From contig NZ_FXBM01000001.1 of NCBI RefSeq assembly GCF_900177245.1, positions 1,054,001 to 1,118,000 on the forward strand: a stretch of 64,000 bases of DNA, read 5' to 3'. Below, piece after piece: positions 48,104-56,297 of the stretch. The notes beneath the pieces were generated by a model, which was not told where the DNA came from, did not search any database, and worked only from the letters and a program-made list of their open reading frames with translations. A program made the translations under genes and the position numbers. Source of the DNA: Rathayibacter oskolensis. GTDB taxonomy: Bacteria > Actinomycetota > Actinomycetes > Actinomycetales > Microbacteriaceae. The number at the start of each line of letters is the position of its first letter. Position 1 is the stretch's first letter.

Positions 48104-48625
48104 CTAGCCGAGCTCCCCGCGGAACGCGTCGAGCGCCTCCGTCGAGAAGAGGACGAAGCGCACCTCGTCGATCGTCGGGCCGTCCTCGGCGACCGCTCGG
48201 CGCACCGATGACACGGCCACGCGGGCGGCGTCGTCCATCGGCCAGCCGTAGACGCCCGCCGAGACGGCGGGGAACGCGACGGTGCGGGCACCGAGTGCGC
48301 GAGCGCTGCGGATCGACTCCGTGTAGGCGGAGGCGAGGACGGCGGTGCGGTCCTCGCGCGTCGAGAACACCGGGCCGACCGTGTGGACGACCCAGCGCGC
48401 GGGCAGCCTGCCCGCGGTGGTGGCGACGGCGGACCCGGCCGGGAGACCGTCGGGGAGCTCGGTCGCGCGGAGGCGCCGGCACGCCTCGAGGATCTCGGGG
48501 CCGCCGGCGCGATGGATGGCGCCGTCGACCCCTCCGCCGCCGAGGAGGGAGGAGTTCGCGGCGTTGACGATCACGTCGACGTCCTCGCGGGTGATGTCGC
48601 CGCGGACGGCAGTGAGCGTGGTCAT
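48104..48625 (-). CDS. Macrodomain protein (ADP-ribose/O-acetyl-ADP-ribose hydrolase-like)
   Basis: A single macrodomain of 173 residues that binds ADP-ribose and usually hydrolyses ADP-ribose esters. The hallmark VNAANSSLLGGGGVDGAIHRAGG includes the substrate asparagine and glycine loop, and FPAVSAGVYGWP is the second phosphate-binding loop. It corresponds to the MacroD/YmdB type. ATG 48625 has GGAGGAGGC upstream; a frame open to 48679 is not supported. Confidence 0.9.
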   Translation of the reverse strand: MTTLTAVRGDITREDVDVIVNAANSSLLGGGGVDGAIHRAGGPEILEACRRLRATELPDGLPAGSAVATTAGRLPARWVVHTVGPVFSTREDRTAVLASAYTESIRSARALGARTVAFPAVSAGVYGWPMDDAARVAVSSVRRAVAEDGPTIDEVRFVLFSTEALDAFRGELG

Positions 48626-48673
48626 CGTGCCTCCTCCGCGCCCCTCCGGGCGCTGCTTCGAGCATCGCACCCG

Positions 48674-48693
48674 GCGCACCCGATCGGGTGCGC
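48674..48693. repeat. Perfect 20-bp palindrome
   Basis: GCGCACCCGATCGGGTGCGC is fully self-complementary. It lies 49 bases before the macrodomain start, in the 199-base spacer to the upstream regulator gene; it could be an operator for a dimeric regulator or a hairpin without loop. Confidence 0.55.
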
Positions 48694-48715
48694 GTTCTGC
48701 CGTCTGCGATTCGCG

Positions 48716-48745
48716 GGTCTCGACCTGCGGGGCTACCCGACCAGC
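48716..48745 (+). repeat. Interspersed palindromic repeat, copy 2
   Basis: Shares the ends GGTCTCGA and CGACCAGC with the copy at 29835-29870 but has a different, shorter centre (CCTGCGGGGCTACC). The remainder of the spacer (48746-48824) shows no recognisable feature. Confidence 0.55.
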
Positions 48746-48824
48746 AGGCCGTGGGCGGCGGGCGTCTCTCCGGGGATCCGCCGTCCTGCGGGACGGGGTG
48801 CCGCCGCCGCTCCGGCGGCCGGGA

Positions 48825-49103
48825 TCAGGAGCGGTTGTTCGAGAGCTCGAAGATCTTCACCAACTCCGCGATCGCGGCCTCCCGGGCGTCGCCGCCCTCC
48901 TCGAACATGTCGGTGATGTGCGTGCGCAGGTGGTTCTCGACGATCAGCTTGTTCAGCGAGCCGAGCGACTTCTGGATCGCGAGCGACTGCGTGACGATGT
49001 CGACGCAGTAGTCCTCGTTCTCGATCATCTTCTCGAGCCCGCGCATCTGGCCCCCCAGGATGCGGGCTCGGTGCAGGGAGCGTTTCTTGAGGTCCTCGAT
49101 CAC
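48825..49103 (-). CDS. CsoR/RcnR/FrmR family (DUF156) metal- or aldehyde-sensing repressor
   Basis: A 92-residue all-helical tetrameric repressor of the CsoR/RcnR/FrmR family. Ligand positions fall at Cys33, His58 and His62. The third position is histidine, as in RcnR-like nickel/cobalt sensors, rather than cysteine as in copper-sensing CsoR; the N-terminal His of RcnR is not at its usual place. The effector is therefore unclear. GTG start with TAGGCT seven bases upstream. A CsoR-type operator lies between this gene and the divergent membrane-protein gene. Confidence 0.9.
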   Translation of the reverse strand: MIEDLKKRSLHRARILGGQMRGLEKMIENEDYCVDIVTQSLAIQKSLGSLNKLIVENHLRTHITDMFEEGGDAREAAIAELVKIFELSNNRS

Positions 49104-49109
49104 GCGGCC

Positions 49110-49115
49110 AGCCTA
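49110..49115 (-). promoter_or_regulatory. -10 element of the csoR-like gene (leaderless)
   Basis: TAGGCT on the minus strand, seven bases before the GTG start; its -35 region falls inside the operator at 49128-49148. Confidence 0.5.
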
Positions 49116-49127
49116 CGCCGCCGGCCG

Positions 49128-49148
49128 GGATACCCGGGCGGGGTATCC
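49128..49148. promoter_or_regulatory. CsoR-family operator shared by two divergent promoters
   Basis: GGATACCC and GGGTATCC form a perfect 8-bp inverted repeat around GGGCG, the ATACCC...GGGTAT pattern known for CsoR/RcnR-family sites. It covers the presumed -35 regions of both the regulator gene (minus) and the membrane-protein gene (plus). Confidence 0.7.
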
Positions 49149-49154
49149 GGCCCG

Positions 49155-49160
49155 TAGCAT
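49155..49160 (+). promoter_or_regulatory. -10 element of the DUF6804-like membrane protein gene (leaderless)
   Basis: TAGCAT, seven bases before GTG 49167, just outside the operator. Confidence 0.5.
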
Positions 49161-49166
49161 CGGAGA

Positions 49167-49541
49167 GTGAATGCCAAGAAAGCCGGCCCCCCGCCCCGCG
49201 GAGGAGTCGCCGACCGCTACCCCTCCCGATCCACGTCGAAGATGGCACTCGCGCCGGGGATCCTGGCCGCGATCATCCTCGTGGCGGGCCTCGCGCTCGT
49301 GGGGGGCGACGCCTACGACTTCATCCGCTATCCGGTCGCGATCCTCGCGGCCGTGATCGGGTGGTTCGCGATCCAGGGGAGGGCCTACTACTGGCTGGCG
49401 GGTCTCGTCCCGATCGTGCTGCTCTGGAACCCCGTGCTGCCCTTCTCGTTCCCGGACGCGGTCTGGTCCTCGCTCCATCTCGCCGCGGTGGGAGTCGTGG
49501 TCGCAGCGGGACTGCTCATCAAGGTCCCCGTCCCCGAGTGA
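49167..49541 (+). CDS. Small membrane protein, possibly DUF6804 family
   Basis: A 124-residue protein: about 25 polar residues, then four hydrophobic segments (around 28-46, 52-70, 72-88 and 98-118). The pattern DFIRYPVAILAAVIGWFAI...NPVLPFSFPDAVW resembles the small membrane family I know as DUF6804, but this assignment is uncertain. There are no cysteines and hardly any histidines, so it is not a classical metal pump. Divergent from the csoR-like gene with a shared operator, so it is probably a target of that repressor. GTG start, probably leaderless. Confidence 0.65.
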   Translation: MNAKKAGPPPRGGVADRYPSRSTSKMALAPGILAAIILVAGLALVGGDAYDFIRYPVAILAAVIGWFAIQGRAYYWLAGLVPIVLLWNPVLPFSFPDAVWSSLHLAAVGVVVAAGLLIKVPVPE

Positions 49542-49566
49542 GCCCCGCCGGACCCCCGTCCGGGAG

Positions 49567-49572
49567 TACACT
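49567..49572 (+). promoter_or_regulatory. -10 element of the SNF2 helicase gene and long leader
   Basis: TACACT predicts a leader of about 185 bases (to 49766). It contains the near-palindrome 49606-49620 (CGGGTCTCAGACCCG) and several short repeats of GTGCA. I recognise no known RNA family. Confidence 0.4.
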
Positions 49573-49766
49573 CGGGGTGCACCCGCGCGCCGGGGATGCT
49601 GCGACCGGGTCTCAGACCCGTTGCTCGGAGCTCCCGACGGCCACCGGGCGCACCGATGCCCGTCACCTCAGCGGAGGCGACGCGGCCTGTGCAAGACAGT
49701 GCAGTGCAATGCGACGGTAGAGCGCGGGAATCCCTCCTCCGCCCCCGTCACACGTCGAGGAGGAGC

Positions 49767-51920
49767 ATGGCTCGCAGCGGCCAGCGTCAGTCCGGTCAGA
49801 CGCGTCGAACCACGAACGCGGCCGGGTCCCGGCCCCGATCGCGCGCGCGCGGAGTCGACAACTCGGGGATCATCCCGATCCTCGCCCGCCGGGTGCGGGA
49901 GGTCGAGGCGAAGGCGCAGACCGGCAAGGTCGGGCCGACCAACCGGACGAAGTTCCTGGTCATCGCCCTCCTCATGCGTGAGGAGCGCAAGCGGGTCAAG
50001 GTCGACACCGAGCTCTCGGACTCGCAGCGTGCAGAAGAGATGAAGCGCCTCGACGGTATCGCGACGATCCTCGCGAAGACCGCCGCGCGGGACACGAGCC
50101 TGATCGCCCTGCTCGAGTCGGAGGCGGGGATCACCCCCGCCGCGCAGAAGCTCCGCCGCGACTGGCTGCTCGAGGCGGGAGCCGAGCTGAGCCCCGACGA
50201 GCTGCTCATCGTCACCGAGCCCGAGCCCAAGCCGGAGGTGCCCGTCAACCAGGTGGTCCCGCCCTCGGTCCGCGCCCGCCAGCTCGCCAACCCGTTCCTC
50301 CCTCCGGACTTCTCGATCGCGGCACCGGCACCCGCACCGCGCCGCCGGCTGGACGACTGGGAGCTGCTCGGCCCGCTCTTCAAGGCCTTCGAGTACGGCG
50401 CCGGCGGTCGCGCCGCGAGCATGGAGCTGCCGGACCCTCCTGCCATCGACCGCGTGACGCCGCGCGGGCGCGAGCTGATGCCGCACCAGGCGCGCTTCAT
50501 CGAGAGCGCGCGGGAGGGGCACCGCAGCTTCCTCCTCGCCGACGAGCCCGGCCTCGGGAAGACGGCCCAGAGCCTCCTCGCCGCCTCCGTCACCGGGTCG
50601 TACCCGCTGCTCGCCGTGGTCCCCAACGTCGTCAAGATGAACTGGGCGCGCGAGGTCGAGCACTGGACACCGCAGCGCCGCGCGACCGTCATCCACGGCG
50701 ACGGCGGCACGCTCGACGCCTTCGCCGACGTCGTGATCGTCAACTACGACATCCTCGACCGGCACATCGGCTGGCTGGGGAACCTCGGGTTCCGCGGCAT
50801 GGTGGTCGACGAGGCGCACTTCATCAAGAACCTGCGCTCGCAGCGCTCGCAGAGCGTCCTCGCGCTCGCGGCGAAGATCCGCGAGACGACCCCCGGGCAC
50901 GACCCGCTGATGATCGCCCTCACGGGAACACCGCTCATCAACGACGTCGACGACTTCCGCGCGATCTGGCGCTTCCTGGGCTGGATCGACGAGACCAAGC
51001 CCGGGCCGGAGCTCATGCGCCAGCTCGAGGAGACGGGACTCACGCCGGCCGACACGGGCTTCTATCCCGAGGCCCGCGAGGCCGTGATCGATCTCGGCAT
51101 CGTCCGTCGCAAGAAGATCGACGTGGCGGCCGACCTGCCCTCCAAGCGGATCGTCGATCTGCCCGTCGAGCTCGACGACGACCTCGGCCGCTCGATCCAG
51201 AAGGCCGAGCGCGAGCTCGGAGCCCGCATGCTGCAGCGGTTCCGCGCCGTCACCGCGTCGATCACGCACGAGCTCGACGACACCGAGCAGGAGCGGTTCA
51301 TCCGCATCGTCGCGCAGAGCGAGCTCGAGGAGTCGAAGTCGGCCAAGACCGGCGAGAACGTGTTCACGATGGTGCGCCGCATCGGTCAGGCGAAGGCGGC
51401 GCTCGCGGCCGACTACGCCTCCCAGCTCGCTCGCTCCGTCGGCAAGGTCGTGTTCTTCGCCAAGCACGTCGACGTGATGGACCAGGCGGAGGACACGTTC
51501 GAGAAGCGCGACCTCACCTCGGTCTCGATCCGCGGCGACCAGACGGCGACCTTCCGGCAGGCGCAGATCGACGCGTTCAACGAGGACCCCGACGTCTCGG
51601 TCGCGGTCTGCTCGCTGACCGCAGCGGGAGTCGGCGTCAACCTGCAGGCGTCCTCGAACGTCGTCCTCGCCGAGCTCTCGTGGACCTCCGCGGAGCAGAC
51701 CCAGGCGATCGACCGCGTGCACCGCATCGGGCAGGAGGAGCCGGTCACGGCCTGGCGCATCATCGCGGCGCACACGATCGACGCCAAGATCGCCGAGCTC
51801 ATCGACGCGAAGGCCGGTCTCGCCGCCCGCGCGCTCGACGGGGCGGACGCCGAGACCGCCTCGGCCGACACGGTCCAGCTCGACGCCCTCATGCACGTGC
51901 TCCGCGAGGCGATCGGCTGA
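49767..51920 (+). CDS. SNF2-type DEAD/DEAH helicase
   Basis: A 717-residue SNF2-family ATPase. An N-terminal region of about 240 residues of unclear function is followed by helicase motif I (ADEPGLGKT, 258-266), motif II DEAH (348-351) with EAHFIKN, motif III ALTGTPLIND, and the C-terminal RecA half with SLTAAGVGVNLQASSNVVLAE and motif VI (QAIDRVHRIGQ). The compact form without added domains resembles SMARCAL1-like or phage-type translocases more than RapA. ATG 49767 with GAGGAGGAG upstream. It converges on sbcC. Confidence 0.9.
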   Translation: MARSGQRQSGQTRRTTNAAGSRPRSRARGVDNSGIIPILARRVREVEAKAQTGKVGPTNRTKFLVIALLMREERKRVKVDTELSDSQRAEEMKRLDGIATILAKTAARDTSLIALLESEAGITPAAQKLRRDWLLEAGAELSPDELLIVTEPEPKPEVPVNQVVPPSVRARQLANPFLPPDFSIAAPAPAPRRRLDDWELLGPLFKAFEYGAGGRAASMELPDPPAIDRVTPRGRELMPHQARFIESAREGHRSFLLADEPGLGKTAQSLLAASVTGSYPLLAVVPNVVKMNWAREVEHWTPQRRATVIHGDGGTLDAFADVVIVNYDILDRHIGWLGNLGFRGMVVDEAHFIKNLRSQRSQSVLALAAKIRETTPGHDPLMIALTGTPLINDVDDFRAIWRFLGWIDETKPGPELMRQLEETGLTPADTGFYPEAREAVIDLGIVRRKKIDVAADLPSKRIVDLPVELDDDLGRSIQKAERELGARMLQRFRAVTASITHELDDTEQERFIRIVAQSELEESKSAKTGENVFTMVRRIGQAKAALAADYASQLARSVGKVVFFAKHVDVMDQAEDTFEKRDLTSVSIRGDQTATFRQAQIDAFNEDPDVSVAVCSLTAAGVGVNLQASSNVVLAELSWTSAEQTQAIDRVHRIGQEEPVTAWRIIAAHTIDAKIAELIDAKAGLAARALDGADAETASADTVQLDALMHVLREAIG

Positions 51921-51947
51921 CCCGCCCGCTCGGCGCCCGCTGCACGT

Positions 51948-52020
51948 CCGGCTCGTGAGACGTCGTTCGGCTCGTGGAATCCACGCGGTTCTGCGAGCCG
52001 ACCGTGTCCCCGCGAGCCGG
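51948..52020. repeat. Imperfect inverted repeat between convergent genes
   Basis: The 27-base ends both read CCGGCTCG...CGGCTCG when compared in opposite orientation, with about 19 of 27 positions matching, around a centre of about 20 bases. It fills the 125-base gap between the helicase and sbcC stops and could work as a bidirectional terminator or be a degenerate repeat element. Confidence 0.5.
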
Positions 52021-52045
52021 AGGTGCGCGAGTGCGGCGGTGTGCG

Positions 52046-54994
52046 TCAGTCGGTGACGATCGTGCTGTCACCCCGGTCGCCGACCACGACGCGCAGACCG
52101 ATGGGGAGCCGTTCGCGCATCGCGTCGACGTGGCTGATCAACCCGATCGTGCGGCCACCCGAGCGCAGCGAATCGAGGGTGCCGAGCGCCGTCTCGAGCG
52201 TCTCGGCATCGAGTGAGCCGAAGCCCTCGTCGATGAACATCGTCTCGAGCGTGATGCCGCCCGACTGCATCGTGACGACGTCGGCGAGGCCGAGAGCGAG
52301 GGCGAGGGAGGCGAGGAAGGTCTCGCCTCCCGACAGAGACGCAGCCTGTCTGCGCGCACCCGTGAACGCGTCGAGGATCTGGATGCCGAGACCCGACGCG
52401 GCTCCGCGATAGGCGAGCGAGTCGTCGTGCAGCAGGGTGTAGCGGCCGCTCGTCATCGCCGTCAGACGCAGATTGGCCGCGCCCACGATCTCCTCGAGGC
52501 GGCCGGCGAGGGCGAACGCCTCGAGGTCCATGCGCCGGGAGTTCTGGCCGTCGACGGTCTCGGCGAGCGCGCGCAGCTCCAGGTGCCGCTCGAGCCGGCC
52601 CTCGAGCGCCAGGAGGCGCTCGTCGGCGAGCAGGGCCAGCTCGCTCAGCCGTGCGGCGCGGTGCTCGAGCACCGAGAGCAGCGACCGGGCCTCGTCGCGG
52701 CGGGACGAGGCGGCTCCTGCGCGCTCCTCGGCCCCGGCGAGGTCGACGGGAGAGGTCGGCAGCCCGTGCAGCTCGGGCTCGGCGAGGACGGCCTCGACCG
52801 CGCTCCGGCGGCGCTCGTGCTCGGCGACCACGGCCTCTGCTCGGGCGCGTTCACCGGAGGTGAGGGCGGCCGCCTCCGCCGCCTCCCGGGTCGGGAAGCC
52901 CTTCTCGACCAGCGTCCCGGCGAGCTGGTCCTCGGCTGCGGCCACCGCCTCGCCGCGGATCCGCGCGACCTCGTCGGCGCGGACCAGATCGTCGGCGACC
53001 CGGCGCCGCAGCGAGAGCGCCTCCACGCGTGCCCCGATGCTCGCCGCGCCGTCGCGGTGGGCGTCGACCCGCTCGCGGAGGTGCCGGAGCGTCTCGGAGG
53101 CGATGGTGGCCTCGCGCGCGAGCCGGTCGTGGTCGGCTCGCGACACGTCGCGGCGGGCCGCGAGCTCCTCGATCCGGGCTCGGAGCGCTGACCGCTCGCC
53201 GCGGAGCTCCTCGATGCGCGCGGCGGCGCTCAGCGCGCTCCGGAGCAGCCGCTCGACCTCGCTGCGCCGCAGGCGGAGCTCCTCCGTGCTCTCGCGGCCC
53301 GCCCGCTCCTCGAGCGCGGCGAGACGGAGGGCGGCCTCGTTCTCGCGATCGCGAGCCGAGTCCATCGCCGCCGCCGCACGCTCGACAGCCCCGCGGGCGT
53401 GCTCGAGGTCGTCGTTCGAGACCGGCGCGAGATCGTCGTCCCGGGCGGGCACAGGGTGCTCGCGGGATCCGCAGACCGGACAGGGATCGCCGGGGACGAG
53501 CGCGGTCGCCAGCTCCCCGGCGTAACCCGCGAACCGCCTCGCGACGAGATCGGCGTGCACCTCGGCGCTCCCGCTGTGCGCGCGGACCGCCTCGGCGTAG
53601 GCGGCGCGCAGGCCCGAGAGACTCGCGGCCGCCGTCTCGCGCTCCTCGGCCGCCGCGAGCCTCCGCTCGACGCCCGCGAGCTCGTCGACCCGCAGGGGGA
53701 CCGTCGCAGCGTCGGCGGAGAGCTCCGACTCCTCTGCTTCCACGGCCTGGATCCGGACGGGGTGTCCTGCGAGCTCCTCCTCGAGTCGGCGCGACGCGGC
53801 GGCTGCCCGATCGCGGTCCCTGTCGGCCGCTTCGGCGAGACGGGTCGCCTCCGGGATCCGGCCCTCCTCGGCGAGGGCGTCGGCCAGCGCGCCGAGGCGC
53901 CCGTCGATGCTCTCGCGCTCCGCCCCGGCGGCGGCGGGGTCGGGGTCGATCCCGAAGAGCGAGCGGTAGGCCGCGGCCGCTCGCTCGAGCGCCGTCGCGG
54001 CGGCGTCGGCGGCGTCGTCGGCGGTCCGCGCGGCGCGCAGGAGCGGCGCGACCCCGTCGGCCCGCCGCGACGCCTCGAGCCGCTCGCGCTGCTCGATGAC
54101 GACCGACTCCGCCACGGCGAGCTCCTCGGCATCGCGCAGGGCGCGGGCGCGGCGCTCCTGCGCGCGACGGAGCGATCGTGCCGCGTCGAGTGCGTCGAGC
54201 GCCTCCCGCGCCTCGTCGTCGGCGCGCTCGACCGCAGAGCGGGAAGTCTCGAGCGGCAGCCGGATCCGCGCGACCAGACCCGCGAACCACTCGGAGTCGA
54301 CTGCGTCGGGGCGGGGCGCGGGGGAGTCGTCGGCGAGCCGACCCGCCTCGTCGGCCAGAGCGGCGATCGCGGCGCGCTCCTCCTCGAGGGCGGCGCCGCT
54401 CTCGTGCCGCTGCGCGAGGAGGCGACGGCGCAGCAGCTCGTACCGCTCGGTCGCGAAGAGGGTGCGCAGCAGCCGCTGACGGTCGTCGTTCTTCGCGAGC
54501 AGGAACTCGTGGAAGCGGTTCTGCGCGAGCAGGATGACCTGCAGGAACTGGTCCTTCGTCAGCCCGATGATGCGGCCGATCTCGACGCCCGTCTCCTTGG
54601 CGCTCGAGGACAGGCCCGTCCACGCGCCGTCGATGCGCTCGTGCAGCTCGACCCTGGCCGGTTGGGTCGTGGTGCCCCCGCCGCGCTTGCGCGGACGCTC
54701 GTACTCGGGGGAGCGGCGGATGCGGTAGACCCGCCCCGCCGCCTCGAAGTCGAGCTCGGCCCAGGTCTCGTCCTCGGGTCCGCTGTGATCGCTGCGCAGC
54801 CGTGCCGCCGTTCCGTCGAACCGGGGCACGGAGCCGTAGAGCGCGAAGCTGATCGCGTCGAGGACGGTGGACTTGCCGGCTCCCGTCCGCCCGGCGATCA
54901 GGTAGATGCCGACGTCGTCGAGGCGATCGAAGTCGATCTCCTGCGGAGTGCGGAACGGGCCGAGTCCGGCGAAGGCGAGTCGGTGGATCCTCAC
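52046..54994 (-). CDS. sbcC: DNA repair exonuclease subunit SbcC (Rad50-like)
   Basis: The SMC-like ATPase of the SbcCD nuclease, 982 residues, which acts on DNA hairpins and blocked ends. The N terminus RIHRLAFAGLGPFRTPQEIDF is followed by Walker A AGRTGAGKSTVLDAI. Long Ala/Glu/Arg-rich coiled coils flank the zinc hook DPCPVCGSREHP (about residue 505), and the C terminus has the ABC signature ASLSGGETFLASLALALGLADVV and FIDEGFGSLD. GTG 54994 overlaps the sbcD stop by four bases. The open frame continues upstream past sbcD only by chance. Confidence 0.94.
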   Translation of the reverse strand: MRIHRLAFAGLGPFRTPQEIDFDRLDDVGIYLIAGRTGAGKSTVLDAISFALYGSVPRFDGTAARLRSDHSGPEDETWAELDFEAAGRVYRIRRSPEYERPRKRGGGTTTQPARVELHERIDGAWTGLSSSAKETGVEIGRIIGLTKDQFLQVILLAQNRFHEFLLAKNDDRQRLLRTLFATERYELLRRRLLAQRHESGAALEEERAAIAALADEAGRLADDSPAPRPDAVDSEWFAGLVARIRLPLETSRSAVERADDEAREALDALDAARSLRRAQERRARALRDAEELAVAESVVIEQRERLEASRRADGVAPLLRAARTADDAADAAATALERAAAAYRSLFGIDPDPAAAGAERESIDGRLGALADALAEEGRIPEATRLAEAADRDRDRAAAASRRLEEELAGHPVRIQAVEAEESELSADAATVPLRVDELAGVERRLAAAEERETAAASLSGLRAAYAEAVRAHSGSAEVHADLVARRFAGYAGELATALVPGDPCPVCGSREHPVPARDDDLAPVSNDDLEHARGAVERAAAAMDSARDRENEAALRLAALEERAGRESTEELRLRRSEVERLLRSALSAAARIEELRGERSALRARIEELAARRDVSRADHDRLAREATIASETLRHLRERVDAHRDGAASIGARVEALSLRRRVADDLVRADEVARIRGEAVAAAEDQLAGTLVEKGFPTREAAEAAALTSGERARAEAVVAEHERRRSAVEAVLAEPELHGLPTSPVDLAGAEERAGAASSRRDEARSLLSVLEHRAARLSELALLADERLLALEGRLERHLELRALAETVDGQNSRRMDLEAFALAGRLEEIVGAANLRLTAMTSGRYTLLHDDSLAYRGAASGLGIQILDAFTGARRQAASLSGGETFLASLALALGLADVVTMQSGGITLETMFIDEGFGSLDAETLETALGTLDSLRSGGRTIGLISHVDAMRERLPIGLRVVVGDRGDSTIVTD

Positions 54995-56139
54995 CGCGCG
55001 GCCTCGGCGTCGACCGCGGCGAGGGCGTCGAGGGCGAGGGCGCGCTCGGTCTCGGTGGCTCCGTGGCCCCCGCGCACGTGGGCGAGGAAGTCGTCGACGA
55101 CCTCGACGTCGCTGCGCCCGCGGACGCGCTCGGCGTAGCGGACCTCGGCGGACTCGGCTCGGGGCGGGCGGTGCTCGAGGGTCGCGCAGCCGGGGAACCG
55201 CGACTGCAGGCGCGCCATCGCGTCGAGCGGCCTCACCTCGTCCGTGATCACCGCCGCCACCCAGTCCGGCTCGTACTCGGCGAGCGAGGGGTCGCTGAGG
55301 AGATCGTCGAGGCGCCCCTCGATGAGGCTCAGGCGCCGCGGGACGGGCAGCGGCGACCAGCGCACCTCGCCGAGCCCCTCGGGCCCGATGTCGACCAGCC
55401 AGCCTCCGCGCGGCTTCGCCGCCTCGCCGAACGAGTAGTGCAGGGGAGCGCCGGAGTAGCGGACGTGGGGCAGCAGCGTCGCCCGGCCGTGGATGTGCCC
55501 GAGCGCCGCGTAGCCGGCCTCGGCGAAGTGGTCGACCGAGACGTAGTCGAGGCCGCCCGCGGTGATGTCGCGCTCGAGGGTCGCGGCGGGAGCGCCGACC
55601 GCGAAGCAGTGCGCGAGCACGACCCACGGCCGCCCGGCACGCTCGGCATCGGCGCGGACCCGGCGCATCGCGAACGCGAGGACGTCCTCGTGGCGGCGCA
55701 GCGACTCCTCCGGGTGCCGGTGCCGGTGGAGCGCCGGCTCGAGATAGGGGATGCCGTAGACGCCGACCTCGAGGCCGCTCGCATCGCGCAGCACCACCGG
55801 GCGGTCGTAGGCGTCGGGATCGGTCAGCACGTGCACGCCGGAGGAGCGCAGCAGCCCGGCCTGGAACCCGAGTCGCGCCGGCGAATCGTGGTTGCCGCTG
55901 ATCAGCACCACCTCGGCGCCCGCTCCGCGGATCGCCTCGAGCGTGCGGGTGAGGAGCGTGTAGTGCTCGGCCGCGGGCACCGCGGAGTCGAAGACGTCGC
56001 CCGCCACGAGGACCGCGTCGACCCGCTCGGCCCGCACGGTCTCGACCAGCGCCTCGAGCACGACGCCCAGCGCTCCGACGCTCGAGTGGCCGTGGAAGGT
56101 GCGGCCGATGTGCCAGTCGGAGGTGTGGAGGAGCTTCAC
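54991..56139 (-). CDS. sbcD: DNA repair exonuclease subunit SbcD (Mre11-like)
   Basis: The metallophosphoesterase nuclease subunit of SbcCD, 382 residues. Metal-binding motifs are HTSDWHIGRTF, AGDVFDSA, ISGNHDSPARL and YAALGHIHGRA. The GTG start has GAAAGGACG upstream. sbcD comes first in the operon, with sbcC overlapping by four bases. It is divergent from corA. Confidence 0.95.
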   Translation of the reverse strand: MKLLHTSDWHIGRTFHGHSSVGALGVVLEALVETVRAERVDAVLVAGDVFDSAVPAAEHYTLLTRTLEAIRGAGAEVVLISGNHDSPARLGFQAGLLRSSGVHVLTDPDAYDRPVVLRDASGLEVGVYGIPYLEPALHRHRHPEESLRRHEDVLAFAMRRVRADAERAGRPWVVLAHCFAVGAPAATLERDITAGGLDYVSVDHFAEAGYAALGHIHGRATLLPHVRYSGAPLHYSFGEAAKPRGGWLVDIGPEGLGEVRWSPLPVPRRLSLIEGRLDDLLSDPSLAEYEPDWVAAVITDEVRPLDAMARLQSRFPGCATLEHRPPRAESAEVRYAERVRGRSDVEVVDDFLAHVRGGHGATETERALALDALAAVDAEAAR

Positions 56140-56297
56140 AGCCGTCCTTTCGAGGGAGCGCGGGGTCGCCCCCTGTCGTGCTCCTCCAGGCTAGTGAGCC
56201 CCTCCGACACCCGGCGCGCGGCACTCCCGGTCGCCGTCACCTCCCGTTCACCCGCGGGTGCAGAATGGGTCGTCGGTCGAGACAGAGGAGGTGCGTC

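Noticed and set aside
52046-56224. Single 1392-codon frame joining sbcC with the sbcD region
   Set aside because: The first 410 codons lie antiphase in sbcD and are unconserved. The SbcC start motif appears only after GTG 54994, which overlaps the sbcD stop.
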